In this document: in pieces, positions 1 to 7,257 of the stretch | How the letters are laid out: each line of letters opens with the position of its first letter | How positions within the stretch are numbered: the stretch's first letter is position 1 | Source of the DNA: a virus | Strand: one strand, 5' to 3' | IMG/VR virus record: IMGVR_UViG_3300009512_000068 | Coordinates: 1-25,426 of that record | Length of the DNA stretch: 25,426 nt | Notes under the pieces: model-generated | What the model saw: the letters and a program-made list of their open reading frames with translations, nothing else | The model's database searches: none | Told to the model about the DNA's origin: nothing | Position numbers and translations under genes: made by a program

Positions 1-463
1 AGCTGAATATACTTTTGATAAAGCTGATAGAGATATTTTAGAGCCATTTGGAATTAATCCAATTGTTTTCCAAAGAGGAGTTGGTTTAACTATTCTTGGA
101 AACAAAACAGCTCAACAATCTATTAAATCGGCATTAAGTTCTGCACATGTAAGAGAAGTACTTATTTACATACAGGATGGAATCAACGATATTCTTAAGG
201 ATTATGTATTTGAGTTTAACACAGTTCAAGCGAGACTAGAGATTAAAACTTTAGTTGACTCGTTCCTAGAATCAGTTAAACAAGACCAGGGAGTTTACGA
301 TTTCAAAAACATTATGGATTCTACTAATAATGACAGCGAGGTAATCGATAACAACATGGGAATTATAGATACTTACGTCGAGCCGGTTAAAGGTTTAGAG
401 ATTGTAGTTCACAGAACAACAGTTCTTAACACTGGAGAAATCGCAGCTGGAAGTTTCCTATAA
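1..463 (+). CDS. Contractile tail sheath protein, C-terminal part (gp18-like)
   Basis: The reading frame is open from base 2 to the TAA at 461-463, giving about 153 residues; the N-terminus is outside the window. The visible segment includes INPIVFQRGVGLTILGNKTA, then a helix-rich stretch, a DNNMGIIDTYVEP motif and a final strand EIVVHRTTVLNTG. This is the usual end of T4-like sheath proteins, where the C-terminal domain forms the conserved inner core that packs against the tube and links neighbouring subunits. The sheath contracts to drive the tube through the envelope. The gene immediately downstream is a tail tube gene, which is the standard sheath-tube order in myoviruses. Family assignment is from recognised sequence pattern and synteny. 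Confidence 0.88.
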   Translation, partial: AEYTFDKADRDILEPFGINPIVFQRGVGLTILGNKTAQQSIKSALSSAHVREVLIYIQDGINDILKDYVFEFNTVQARLEIKTLVDSFLESVKQDQGVYDFKNIMDSTNNDSEVIDNNMGIIDTYVEPVKGLEIVVHRTTVLNTGEIAAGSFL

Positions 464-501
464 AAAAACGAATATATATTAAAAATAAATAAATAAAAAT
501 T

Positions 502-1059
502 ATGGCATTACCGCATTATTCACAAGACCAAACTAGTAAGAAAGGTAAAAACTTTGAACCAATTCAAGCTAATTTGTTTGAGGTTACAATTTTACCTCCT
601 GCTGGTGTAAATGACTCAGGTCTTTTACTACAACATATCAACTCAATTAGTGGACTTGATTCATTATACAAAGAGGTTGCTGCAGTTGAGCAGAAATATA
701 AGTTTGCAACTCGTTCATATGCTGGTATGCCGGACGGTTCTGCAGCTGATGTTACTGTTAACTTCTCACTTAACCTAAACGACGCTAATCAAGCCTATCT
801 TTATAAAACTATAAGACAGTGGTATACTTCACAATACGATCCGCAAACTGGAGAAATGGGTCTTAAGAAAGATTATACTGGAACTATCGTAATCGTACAA
901 TTTAATAGAGCTGGAGATATTTACAGAACTATTACTTTAGAAGATTGCTTTATAACTTCTGGATTAGGAATTACTGCTGAACTAAGTTACGAATCAGCTG
1001 ATCCTCAAACTCTTGAAGTTGCTTGGAGATGCGATACTTGGAGAGAAGTTTTATCTTAA
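502..1059 (+). CDS. Tail tube protein (T4 gp19-like)
   Basis: This 185-residue protein forms the stacked hexameric rings of the inner tail tube through which DNA leaves the particle. It starts MALPHYSQDQ and contains the family's features: an early strand FEVTILPP, a central GMPDGSAADVTVNFSLNLND region, a WYTSQYDPQTGEMGLKKDY insertion, and a C-terminal LEDCFITSGLGI strand followed by LEVAWRCDTW. Length matches T4 gp19 (about 160-190 residues). The start at 502 sits behind an A-rich leader with no Shine-Dalgarno sequence, 38 nt after the sheath stop. A hairpin terminator follows the stop codon. Synteny with the sheath gene supports the call. Confidence 0.9.
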   Translation: MALPHYSQDQTSKKGKNFEPIQANLFEVTILPPAGVNDSGLLLQHINSISGLDSLYKEVAAVEQKYKFATRSYAGMPDGSAADVTVNFSLNLNDANQAYLYKTIRQWYTSQYDPQTGEMGLKKDYTGTIVIVQFNRAGDIYRTITLEDCFITSGLGITAELSYESADPQTLEVAWRCDTWREVLS

Positions 1060-1076
1060 ATAATTAAATAATTTAG

Positions 1077-1102
1077 AGGACGATAGAAATGTCGTCCTTT
1101 AT
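1077..1102 (+). terminator. Rho-independent-like terminator after tail tube gene
   Basis: AGGACGA (1077-1083) and TCGTCCT (1092-1098) form a perfect 7-bp stem around an 8-nt loop, followed by a short T-rich stretch (TTTATTTT). It lies 17 nt after the tail tube stop and would separate the abundant tube transcript from downstream genes. The U-tract is imperfect, so termination may be partial. Confidence 0.6.
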
Positions 1103-1147
1103 TTTGAAACAAAAATATAATATGTTATACTAATAATATAAAAGATC

Positions 1148-1366
1148 ATGACAAATAGATTAACAAAGAAATTACAGGTTCTATTGTCAGACGAAACGGT
1201 TACATTAATCAACAGAATAATATTAAACGATGCATTAGAAAACGAAGAAAGACCAGTATCAGTCTCAGCATTTATAAGAGATTTAATAGAAAAAGAAATT
1301 AAACATAGACCGTCCGCTGCAAAAGAATGGGACAAAACAAATATAAGTAAACTTAAAAACAAATAA
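1148..1366 (+). CDS. Small ribbon-helix-helix-like protein
   Basis: A 72-residue basic protein. The order is a short strand (KKLQVLLS), a helix (about residues 16-31), the turn ERPVSVS and a second helix SAFIRDLIEKEIK. This resembles the Arc/MetJ/CopG ribbon-helix-helix fold, in which a dimer inserts a beta ribbon into the major groove. Its C-terminal tail is lysine-rich. It lies between the tube terminator and the gp26-like gene, whose ATG follows its stop by 2 nt, so the two are probably co-transcribed. If the fold is right it could be a DNA-binding regulator, or a structural dimer. No target operator is evident, and I cannot name a specific family. Confidence 0.55.
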   Translation: MTNRLTKKLQVLLSDETVTLINRIILNDALENEERPVSVSAFIRDLIEKEIKHRPSAAKEWDKTNISKLKNK

Positions 1367-1368
1367 CA

Positions 1369-2331
1369 ATGGCTAAAAAAGACAAAAATACAGATTTGGA
1401 CAAAGATTATAAAAATCTTGTAGAATCTGCGGAAGGTTCTAATGAATCTCCACAAGAAGAAAGAGTAGAACAGGGCAGGGTTAACATGGATAAATTTAAG
1501 AGAGACGAGGCAGCACCTGCAGACTTTCACTTAGGTTTTCATGATATTCCAGTTGCTACGCTACCGTCAGGTGGCATGTTTTATCCTAATAAAACTCAAA
1601 TTTCAATAAGATCTGCAAAGGTTGCAGAGATTAGACATTTTTCAACAGTTGATGAACAAAATATATTGGATATTGACTCTAAATTAAATGATATATTAGA
1701 ATCATGTATCAGGGTTAAGTCTGGTAGTAAGATGATGTCATATAAAGACCTCTGTGAGGAGGATAGGTTTTATGTTATATTATCAATAAGAGACCTAACG
1801 TTCCCAGATCCAGAATCTAGGTTAGCCCTAGACCACAAGGATAAGAAAGGTAAGACTCATAACATTGTAATCGAAAAGAAATACTTTCAATATTTTAGTA
1901 TTCCAAAAGAACTGGATAAATATTATGATTCATCTGATAAAACCTTCTTAATTAAAACAAAATCATTTGGTACTATTACGATGAGACCGCCTTCAATCGG
2001 TATCATGCAACATATGACTGGATATATCAAAGAGAGACAGGCAGAAGGAGTCGAGATTGACTCATCAGTTATTCAAATCATTCCATATCTTGTAAGTGAA
2101 TGGAGAGGTTTTGATAAGAAGAAAATCTTTGAGTTTGAAATGGAAATGAACAATTGGTCAACAGCAAAATATAGCTTAATCTATAAATTAGCAGAAAAAA
2201 TGAAAGTTGGCGTGCAGCCCAACATGTTAGTTGCACTTGATGGTGGGGAGGACGTTGAGATCCCCATCAACTTTCGTGACGGAATCAAATCTCTATTCAT
2301 TATTCAAGATATCGCTGGAGAACTTCTTTAA
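1369..2331 (+). CDS. gp26-like baseplate/tail-assembly chaperone protein
   Basis: A 320-residue protein. After a charged, probably disordered N-terminus (residues 1-55) comes ATLPSGGMFYP, the signature near the start of T4 gp26-type 'T4 baseplate protein' family members. It continues with an alpha/beta core ending IPINFRDGIKSLFIIQDIAGELL. The gene sits just upstream of the tape measure gene, the position held in many tailed phages by the tail-assembly chaperone pair (G and G-T in lambda). The final codons are CTT CTT TAA, and an open +1 frame continues across the stop, so this protein may be the short product of a recoded pair. T4 gp26 itself is shorter (about 208 residues). Baseplate hub component versus tape-measure chaperone cannot be settled from sequence. 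Confidence 0.72.
   Translation: MAKKDKNTDLDKDYKNLVESAEGSNESPQEERVEQGRVNMDKFKRDEAAPADFHLGFHDIPVATLPSGGMFYPNKTQISIRSAKVAEIRHFSTVDEQNILDIDSKLNDILESCIRVKSGSKMMSYKDLCEEDRFYVILSIRDLTFPDPESRLALDHKDKKGKTHNIVIEKKYFQYFSIPKELDKYYDSSDKTFLIKTKSFGTITMRPPSIGIMQHMTGYIKERQAEGVEIDSSVIQIIPYLVSEWRGFDKKKIFEFEMEMNNWSTAKYSLIYKLAEKMKVGVQPNMLVALDGGEDVEIPINFRDGIKSLFIIQDIAGELL
2317..2331 (+). other. Candidate +1 programmed frameshift site CTT-TAA
   Basis: The upstream frame reads GAA CTT CTT TAA. At the stop, the leucine tRNA on CTT (2326-2328) can re-pair with TTT (2327-2329), after which decoding continues AAA ACG AAG in the +1 frame. This matches the logic of the bacterial RF2 gene shift (CUU UGA). A Shine-Dalgarno-like GGAG (2317-2320) lies 5 nt before the slip codon; the RF2 site has a purine block 3 nt before. 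Flavobacterial ribosomes use Shine-Dalgarno pairing weakly, so the stimulator role is uncertain. The shift is an inference from frame layout and motif. Confidence 0.5.
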
Positions 2332-2548
2332 AACGAAGTTTTACATATATTTTAAACTGCATATTCAACCGTCAGAGCTTGACAACATGGAATACTATGA
2401 ATTTCATTATTTAGTTAATGACCTTGTAGATCATATGAAAATGGAAAACAAGCAAAATGCCGGACAACAAGAACAGGCAAGTGAAATGACAGGCAGCATG
2501 AAAATGCCAAGCATGAAAATGCCAAGCATGAAAATGCCGAAAATGTAA
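2330..2548 (+). CDS. +1-frame extension of gp26-like protein (chaperone 'T' segment)
   Basis: This frame is open across the upstream stop and encodes KTKFYIYFKLHIQPSELDN, then MEYYEFHYLVNDLVDHM and a flexible tail ending in three MKMPS-type repeats. The aromatic 'psel..m.yyef..l...l' pattern resembles the second half of frameshifted tail-assembly chaperones, which recruit the tape measure protein. The segment before the first in-frame ATG (2387) already looks coding, so production by +1 frameshifting from the gp26-like gene is more attractive than independent initiation. The fused product would be about 392 residues. The alternative is a separate 53-residue protein starting at 2387. Confidence 0.6.
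   Translation, partial: KTKFYIYFKLHIQPSELDNMEYYEFHYLVNDLVDHMKMENKQNAGQQEQASEMTGSMKMPSMKMPSMKMPKM
2495..2539 (+). repeat. Three tandem 15-bp coding repeats (SMKMP)
   Basis: The unit AGCATGAAAATGCCA occurs at 2495-2509 and 2510-2524, and with one change (final G) at 2525-2539. It encodes the pentapeptide SMKMP three times at the C-terminus of the chaperone extension, followed by KM and stop. A methionine/lysine-rich tail could be a flexible binding tail. Copy number may vary by slippage. Confidence 0.9.
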
Positions 2549-2553
2549 CTTAG

Positions 2554-2583
2554 AATCCATCACTAATTAGTGGTGGATTTTTT
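2554..2583 (+). terminator. Terminator before tape measure gene
   Basis: AATCCATCAC (2554-2563) pairs with GTGGTGGATT (2570-2579), a 10-bp stem with one G-U pair and loop TAATTA, followed by a run of six T. It lies 6 nt after the stop of the chaperone extension. A TATATAG box at 2587-2593 then precedes the tape measure start, so a new transcript may begin there. Confidence 0.8.
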
Positions 2584-2622
2584 GGATATATAGAATAGGT
2601 AAAAAACACCATTATATAGTAT

Positions 2623-5600
2623 ATGAAAATTCCAATACTTTCAAAGTTATTTAATCCTTTGCATCGAATCGCAGCAGCATCGGAATCCAATAACGCACTA
2701 ACATCTCAGATACACACAGTACTTACGGTTGATTTAAAGAAAGCTGCAATTGAAACTCATAAGGAGTTAAAGAAACAGACAGCTATATTAGGAGATATTA
2801 GACAACTCCTAAAAACGACTAAAAAGGAAAATAAAGATAATAAGAAGGGAGCTAGTGGTGGAGTTAAGATGCCTGATATGATGGGCGTTGTCAAGGGTGG
2901 TTTTGCTGTTGTTCTAATGGCAGGAGCTCTTGTTGCAGCATCGGGCATACTTAGTTTCATGGTAGTACCCACTACAGAGCAACTACTATCTACTCTTGCG
3001 ATTGCTGCCGTTTTTGCTATATTGGCTCCAGTTTTCTCTAAAATATCAGCCTCGATTACTCAAGATGCTGGTGAATCTCTAACTGGTAAACTTACAGGAG
3101 TCGGACTTAAAGATATTTTAAAGTCTGCTGGTATTATGGTTTTGACTATGGTTGGAATGGCCACGGCAATAGCACTGTCTTCTTGGGTATTAAGTTTAGT
3201 TAAGGTGATATCGATGGAAACATTTCTTTCTGCACTAGCAATTGCAGCTGTTATGGTTCCTCTAGCAATTGCAGCAGCAAAGCTTATAGACGCAATGAAA
3301 GAGGGTGGAGTATCAATGGATATGGCTGGAGTTGGTATGGTCGCGATGATGCCATTAATTATGGTTGGAATGGCTGCTGGAATTGTTGCAGCTTCTTGGG
3401 TTTTAAGTTATACGAAAACTATTGATGATAAAACCTTTTGGGCTGCACTTATGGTAGGAATTATTATGATACCTCTAGGTATTGCCGCAGCAGCACTTAT
3501 GATAGGAATGAAAGAGGGTGGAATAGAAATGAACCTAAAGGGCGTCGGTAAGGTTTTGCTGTTGCCATTAGTAATGGGTGCGCTGGCACTTGGAATTGTA
3601 GCAGCAGCTTGGGCTATGCAATTACTACCTAGTAAATTTGTTGCACCAGATGTGCAGTGGTCGCTTGATGTTGGTTTAGCTTTATTTGTGTTTTCAGCAT
3701 CCTTCGCTTTGATTGCACATAGTGTTAAAGGATTAGGGGCTAAGGGTATGTTCGCTGCAGCTTTTGCTATCCCAATAATTGCATTAGGAATTGTAGCAGC
3801 CGCTTGGATTATGCAATTACTACCTGCCGTCTTTGTGGCACCCCCCGCAGAATGGTCATGGGACTCTGGACTTGCATTGGCAGTGTTTAGTATTAGTTTT
3901 GCTGTAATGGCTGTTGTTGCTAAACTAGTAGGAATAAAAGGACTTTTACTGGGTCTACTTGGTGTTGCAGCAGTTGCCATCGGTATATTAGCAGCTGCTT
4001 GGATTTTTAGTGTTCTGCCAAGCGACTTCGTTGCACCCGACTCAGATTGGGCCTTTAATGCTGCTCTTGCAATATTCATGTTTTCAATACCTCTTGGCGT
4101 TATCGGAGGACTTGCAATGTTATTAACTCCGGTTGGTTTATTATTAGGTGCAGTCGGTATGATACTTATTGCCGGTGTTATTTGGGTAGTTGCATGGATA
4201 TTTAGTAAATTACCAGATGTAAATGTATCAGCAATGGATAAAATGGCAAGAGGTCTTATGTCACCATTACACGCAATGATAGACGTATTAAAAAGATTTA
4301 AAGAAGAAATTGGTATTAAAAATATGCTAGGACTTGCTGGTGGTATTATGGCGATAGCAGCATCTTGGCTTATGTTGACTGCAGCTATTGTTGGACAGGC
4401 AATAGGTGGAGTTGGTTCAGCACTTGGTAATGCCGCTTCAGGATTTATTAATTGGGCGGCTGGAAATGAAGAAGAAACTCCATTTACTATATTAGACGGT
4501 TTAGCTAAAAGATCGAGGTCTATTATAAAATTAGGTAAACCTCTTGGTAACATAGCAAGAGCAATGAGTACTGCTGGTCTAGAACCGTTCATCAAAGCAA
4601 TACATTCTGTTAAGAAATTATCACATTACGACATTGAAAGCCCCGCAACCCAATTAGAAAGAGTTAGAGATGTATTTAAGGCTATTGGTTATTACGCAGG
4701 TGCTCTTAAATCTGCATTTATGCCGTTACATATTTTAATGAAAAAAACATCGACGATGATTAGCTTAGCAATTCATTTAAGAATAGTCGCAGCCGCTTAC
4801 GGTGAATTTGCTAAAAGTACACATCAAACTAATATACCTGCAGTTTGGGCTTCAGTAGCGATGTTTAATTCGCTATCAAGACTTGCTGGGATTGCGAATG
4901 CCATGGTTATGGTTCAAATGGCAGTTGCTAGTATATCTTCAAATTCTGACAGATTTATTTTGGCGCTAAGTCCTATATCTAATTTAACCCTAAGAGTAAG
5001 ACAACAGATACTTGAGCAATCCGCCAACTCGATTAAATCTATTTCAGATTCATTTCAAGCAATAATAGACACAGCAGGATCAATTGAGGATGACGATTTA
5101 TTTTTAACTTCTGAGTTATTTAAACAATTTAGAAAACTTGCAAGATTAGCAGAGCCTATTGAGCTTATATCTATTTCATTTACAAATATATCTAAAGAGG
5201 CTAGTAATGTAGCAGGTTCAATTAAACCACTTGAAGTATTCTTCAATATGAAAAATGCTTTAGCATTTCGACACAGCGCAAATTCACTCAATAAGATGCA
5301 AAAATCTTATGGTAAGTTTGCAAATCATACTAGAAAAATAAATATTGAGGCAGTAAACGCATCCACAAGAATGTTCACTGCTTTGTCTGATCTAGCAAAA
5401 GCTGATGGAGATAGCGTAATGAAGATATTAGCAGAGGAATTATTTAAAGCAACAAAAGAACTTAGTATTGTTGTAGAGAGGTTAGAAACTACAGTGCAAT
5501 CACAAGCAGAAGCTCAAAGAGGCAGCGGTAATCTTATTGAAGATGCGCTATCTGCGCTTAAAGGCGCAATTCAAGGAAGTACTGCACAGGCATCTGCAAC

Positions 5601-5727
5601 CGTTGACGCAATGGAAGGTACTCAAGAGGTTAGAGTTGTTAATTTCGATCAAGTTATACTAGCTCTTAATGAGGTTGAAGATAGACTAGGCCTTCCACTT
5701 ACGGTTAGCATGGAAGACGAGGCTTAA
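2623..5727 (+). CDS. Tail tape measure protein with tandem membrane-type repeats
   Basis: A 1034-residue protein, the largest in the window, placed right after the chaperone-like pair. Residues 1-80 are amphipathic and coiled-coil-like, with a lysine-rich linker (65-78). Residues 92-535 are very hydrophobic, made of about seven repeats of 65-80 residues, each with two potential membrane helices. A tryptophan recurs at 188, 259, 330, 395, 460 and 525, usually as AA(A/S)W, often followed by LLPsxFVAP. Residues 540-1034 are soluble and mostly helical. Tape measure proteins set tail length, sit inside the tube, and leave with the DNA; internal hydrophobic segments are thought to help cross the inner membrane. 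At roughly 0.15 nm per helical residue, 1034 residues suggests a tail near 150 nm (rule-of-thumb estimate). T4 gp29 is much shorter, about 590 residues. Confidence 0.82.
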   Translation: MKIPILSKLFNPLHRIAAASESNNALTSQIHTVLTVDLKKAAIETHKELKKQTAILGDIRQLLKTTKKENKDNKKGASGGVKMPDMMGVVKGGFAVVLMAGALVAASGILSFMVVPTTEQLLSTLAIAAVFAILAPVFSKISASITQDAGESLTGKLTGVGLKDILKSAGIMVLTMVGMATAIALSSWVLSLVKVISMETFLSALAIAAVMVPLAIAAAKLIDAMKEGGVSMDMAGVGMVAMMPLIMVGMAAGIVAASWVLSYTKTIDDKTFWAALMVGIIMIPLGIAAAALMIGMKEGGIEMNLKGVGKVLLLPLVMGALALGIVAAAWAMQLLPSKFVAPDVQWSLDVGLALFVFSASFALIAHSVKGLGAKGMFAAAFAIPIIALGIVAAAWIMQLLPAVFVAPPAEWSWDSGLALAVFSISFAVMAVVAKLVGIKGLLLGLLGVAAVAIGILAAAWIFSVLPSDFVAPDSDWAFNAALAIFMFSIPLGVIGGLAMLLTPVGLLLGAVGMILIAGVIWVVAWIFSKLPDVNVSAMDKMARGLMSPLHAMIDVLKRFKEEIGIKNMLGLAGGIMAIAASWLMLTAAIVGQAIGGVGSALGNAASGFINWAAGNEEETPFTILDGLAKRSRSIIKLGKPLGNIARAMSTAGLEPFIKAIHSVKKLSHYDIESPATQLERVRDVFKAIGYYAGALKSAFMPLHILMKKTSTMISLAIHLRIVAAAYGEFAKSTHQTNIPAVWASVAMFNSLSRLAGIANAMVMVQMAVASISSNSDRFILALSPISNLTLRVRQQILEQSANSIKSISDSFQAIIDTAGSIEDDDLFLTSELFKQFRKLARLAEPIELISISFTNISKEASNVAGSIKPLEVFFNMKNALAFRHSANSLNKMQKSYGKFANHTRKINIEAVNASTRMFTALSDLAKADGDSVMKILAEELFKATKELSIVVERLETTVQSQAEAQRGSGNLIEDALSALKGAIQGSTAQASATVDAMEGTQEVRVVNFDQVILALNEVEDRLGLPLTVSMEDEA
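2896..4227 (+). repeat. Protein-level tandem repeats in the tape measure
   Basis: Residues 92-535 contain about seven diverged copies of one unit. The first two full intervals (between tryptophans 188, 259 and 330) are 71 residues, the next three 65. Units 3-5 share 'GI(V/L)AAAW(A/I)..LP..FVAP...W....GLAL..FS'. The first unit (about 92-165) lacks the tryptophan. The repeats are visible in protein but poorly conserved in DNA, so the expansion is old. Confidence 0.8.
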
Positions 5728-5744
5728 ACATTTTTCATTTTACC

Positions 5745-5757
5745 TATATAATAATTG
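5745..5757 (+). promoter_or_regulatory. Candidate TATATAA-type promoter box
   Basis: TATATAATAATTG lies 20 nt upstream of the 5778 start and shortly after the tape measure stop. The same 13-mer recurs at 15751-15763, and related TATATAA boxes precede many other genes here. No clear -35 element is seen. This resembles the single-box late promoter architecture of T4-like phages (TATAAATA in T4). Confidence 0.4.
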
Positions 5758-5777
5758 TAAACACATAAAAACTTATT

Positions 5778-5987
5778 ATGAAAACAATTATGACGTTCTC
5801 GGGTGCTTTCGCCCTTGCATTTATTCTAATGGTATTTTGCACATACCCAGTTATGTTGCTTTGGAATGGATGTTTAGTTCCAGCAATAGAAACCGTTAAC
5901 CCAATTACATTTTGGCAATCATTGGGTATTTTAGTACTTTTGAATATTTTATTCAGCACGCCTTCTAAACCAAGCAATAATGAATAA
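5778..5987 (+). CDS. Small membrane protein, two predicted helices
   Basis: A 69-residue protein with a hydrophobic helix at about residues 6-28 and a second at about 45-60. Between them is LLWNGCLVPAIETVNPITFWQ, a 'WN...p.it(f/y)wqslgi..L..iLF' pattern seen in small membrane proteins of bacteria and phages whose role is unknown. It ends in a short polar tail. Its stop overlaps the start of the next small membrane gene by 8 nt, suggesting paired translation. Possible roles include lysis control or superinfection exclusion, but nothing in the sequence decides this. Confidence 0.6.
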   Translation: MKTIMTFSGAFALAFILMVFCTYPVMLLWNGCLVPAIETVNPITFWQSLGILVLLNILFSTPSKPSNNE

Positions 5988-6180
5988 CGTTCTTTTATAC
6001 ATTACAATAGGTTGCATATTCTCATTCATTTTCAAACTGATACAAGATTTATTATTTAATAAAGAGCCTAAACTTGAAAAATTATCTGGGTTTGATTTAA
6101 TAGTATTAACTGCAACTTGGCCGTATTGGTTTGTCAAATTCACATTTTCATATTTAAAGGGTATTTTTGAAACAAAATAA
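5980..6180 (+). CDS. Small membrane protein
   Basis: A 66-residue protein, starting MNNVLLYITI inside the end of the preceding gene. An N-terminal hydrophobic helix (about residues 4-20) is followed by a charged stretch NKEPKLEKLS and a second aromatic hydrophobic segment (about 38-60) containing TWPYWFVKFTFSYLKGIF. The topology matches its partner: short, two membrane segments, almost no soluble part. The 8-nt overlap implies translational coupling and possibly a shared role at the membrane. I do not recognise a family. Confidence 0.6.
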   Translation: MNNVLLYITIGCIFSFIFKLIQDLLFNKEPKLEKLSGFDLIVLTATWPYWFVKFTFSYLKGIFETK

Positions 6181-6188
6181 AAACCTAA

Positions 6189-6197
6189 TATATAATA
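6189..6197 (+). promoter_or_regulatory. Candidate TATATAA-type promoter box
   Basis: TATATAATA lies in the 33-nt gap before the kinase gene, 16 nt upstream of its ATG. It matches the recurring box seen before other transcription units in this window. Confidence 0.4.
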
Positions 6198-6213
6198 TCT
6201 TAAACAGTAATTA

Positions 6214-6699
6214 ATGTCGAGTAAAATAGTATTAGTTGGAAAAGCAGCCTCAGGAAAAGATTTCTTTAGAAAAAGAATGATGGATAAGGGCTTTACATTT
6301 GGAGTGTCTTGCACGACTAGACTGAAAAGAATCAAAGACAATGAGGTCGACGGCAAGGATTACCACTTTAAATCAGACAAAGAATTTGACACTTTAATAG
6401 AAGCTGGAGAATTCGTAGAATACCAATCATTTAATGGATGGAGATATGGTATAACAAAGGATGAATTTGATAATTCTGATGTTATGATTATGAACGCAGA
6501 AGCCGTTAAATTACTTCCTAGTGAATATGCTAAAAGATGCTTTATAATATACTTAGATATTCCGCTAGAGACCAGGATTGCTAGAATCACCGAAAGAAAC
6601 GATATACACGACAACGTAATGAGAAGAGTCAATGATGACGAAAAACAATATTTAAACTTTTCTCAATTCGATTGTAAAATAACTAACTCAGATTTTTAA
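6214..6699 (+). CDS. Guanylate kinase-like nucleoside monophosphate kinase
   Basis: A 161-residue P-loop kinase expected to phosphorylate GMP or dGMP with ATP, feeding dNTP supply. The Walker A motif is GKAASGKD (residues 9-16). It is followed by the guanylate kinase signature SCTTRLKR (32-39), the VDGKDYHF segment (45-52) and GEFVEYQSFNGWRYGI (65-80), which form the GMP-binding region. A lid-type segment RIARITERND follows, and the C-terminus ends CKITNSDF, matching the family's 'YD..i.N.d' ending. It is somewhat shorter than cellular guanylate kinases (about 200 residues) but core motifs are intact. T4 uses an unrelated dNMP kinase (gene 1); substrate range here is not proven. Confidence 0.85.
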   Translation: MSSKIVLVGKAASGKDFFRKRMMDKGFTFGVSCTTRLKRIKDNEVDGKDYHFKSDKEFDTLIEAGEFVEYQSFNGWRYGITKDEFDNSDVMIMNAEAVKLLPSEYAKRCFIIYLDIPLETRIARITERNDIHDNVMRRVNDDEKQYLNFSQFDCKITNSDF

Positions 6700-6717
6700 A
6701 CTAAATAACAAATAAAA

Positions 6718-7257
6718 ATGACTAAAATGAAAAAAGTGGAAAACACCGCAAAAACTCCGTTAACTCTAGAAGAGGTAACAGAAACAAGAGACAGTCTCGT
6801 GACTGAAGTTGAAACAAAGCAAAATGAATTAGCAGATGCCAAATACGGTATTACTTTCGACGATATTAAAGACATATCTAGAGTAATGAAGCATCTTGAT
6901 AAGAATACTTCTTGGACTATTAAAGATGCTGCTCTAGTTATAAATCTATATGATAATCTTAAGCTTGAAAAGGCTAGAATTAAGGCTGAAGGCGCAGAAC
7001 CTACTGTTAATTTAGGTGCTATTGATTTAAACTCATTGTACAAGTCTTTAACGACAGCAGACGGAAATGGTATTGAGGCTGCTAGAACTTTTATTACTCT
7101 ATTAACTAATATTGGTTCTCAGATTAGCGAAGCGATGCAGAAGATGGCAGAGGCCAACCAAGCAATCCAAGGCATGCATGTTGAATTAGCTGAACTTGAT
7201 GCTAAGATCGATGAGATGTCTACTGAAAAAGTTGAAGCTGATGAAATTATCGAGTAA
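6718..7257 (+). CDS. Hypothetical coiled-coil protein
   Basis: A 179-residue, mostly helical and acidic protein. Residues 15-42 (LEEVTETRDSLVTEVETKQN and on) and 125-179 (ending in alternating E/K/D and hydrophobic residues) look like coiled coils. A middle section (about 45-120) contains TSWTIKDAALVINLYDNLKL. The C-terminal coiled coil is acidic. The stop lies 17 nt inside the next gene, so it is translationally linked to the nuclease-like protein and, through it, to the inactive phosphoesterase-like protein. I do not recognise a family; a scaffold or partner role for the trio is inference only. Confidence 0.6.
   Translation: MTKMKKVENTAKTPLTLEEVTETRDSLVTEVETKQNELADAKYGITFDDIKDISRVMKHLDKNTSWTIKDAALVINLYDNLKLEKARIKAEGAEPTVNLGAIDLNSLYKSLTTADGNGIEAARTFITLLTNIGSQISEAMQKMAEANQAIQGMHVELAELDAKIDEMSTEKVEADEIIE

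Noticed and set aside
1099-1530. Antisense open frame of 143 codons, very hydrophobic
   Set aside because: It runs opposite two well-supported + strand genes and a terminator; Phe/Ile/Leu-rich content is expected from the antisense of A-rich coding DNA.
3408-4595. Long antisense open frame of 395 codons
   Set aside because: It lies opposite the Ala/Ile/Leu-rich repeats of the tape measure; the low-complexity Ala/Ile/Pro product and the lack of any start context or conserved motif mark it as a shadow of biased codon composition.
7196-7240. Earlier start for the nuclease-like gene
   Set aside because: The added residues (Met/Leu/Lys-rich) are the out-of-frame reading of the upstream coiled-coil gene; ATG 7241 fits the short-overlap habit of this genome.
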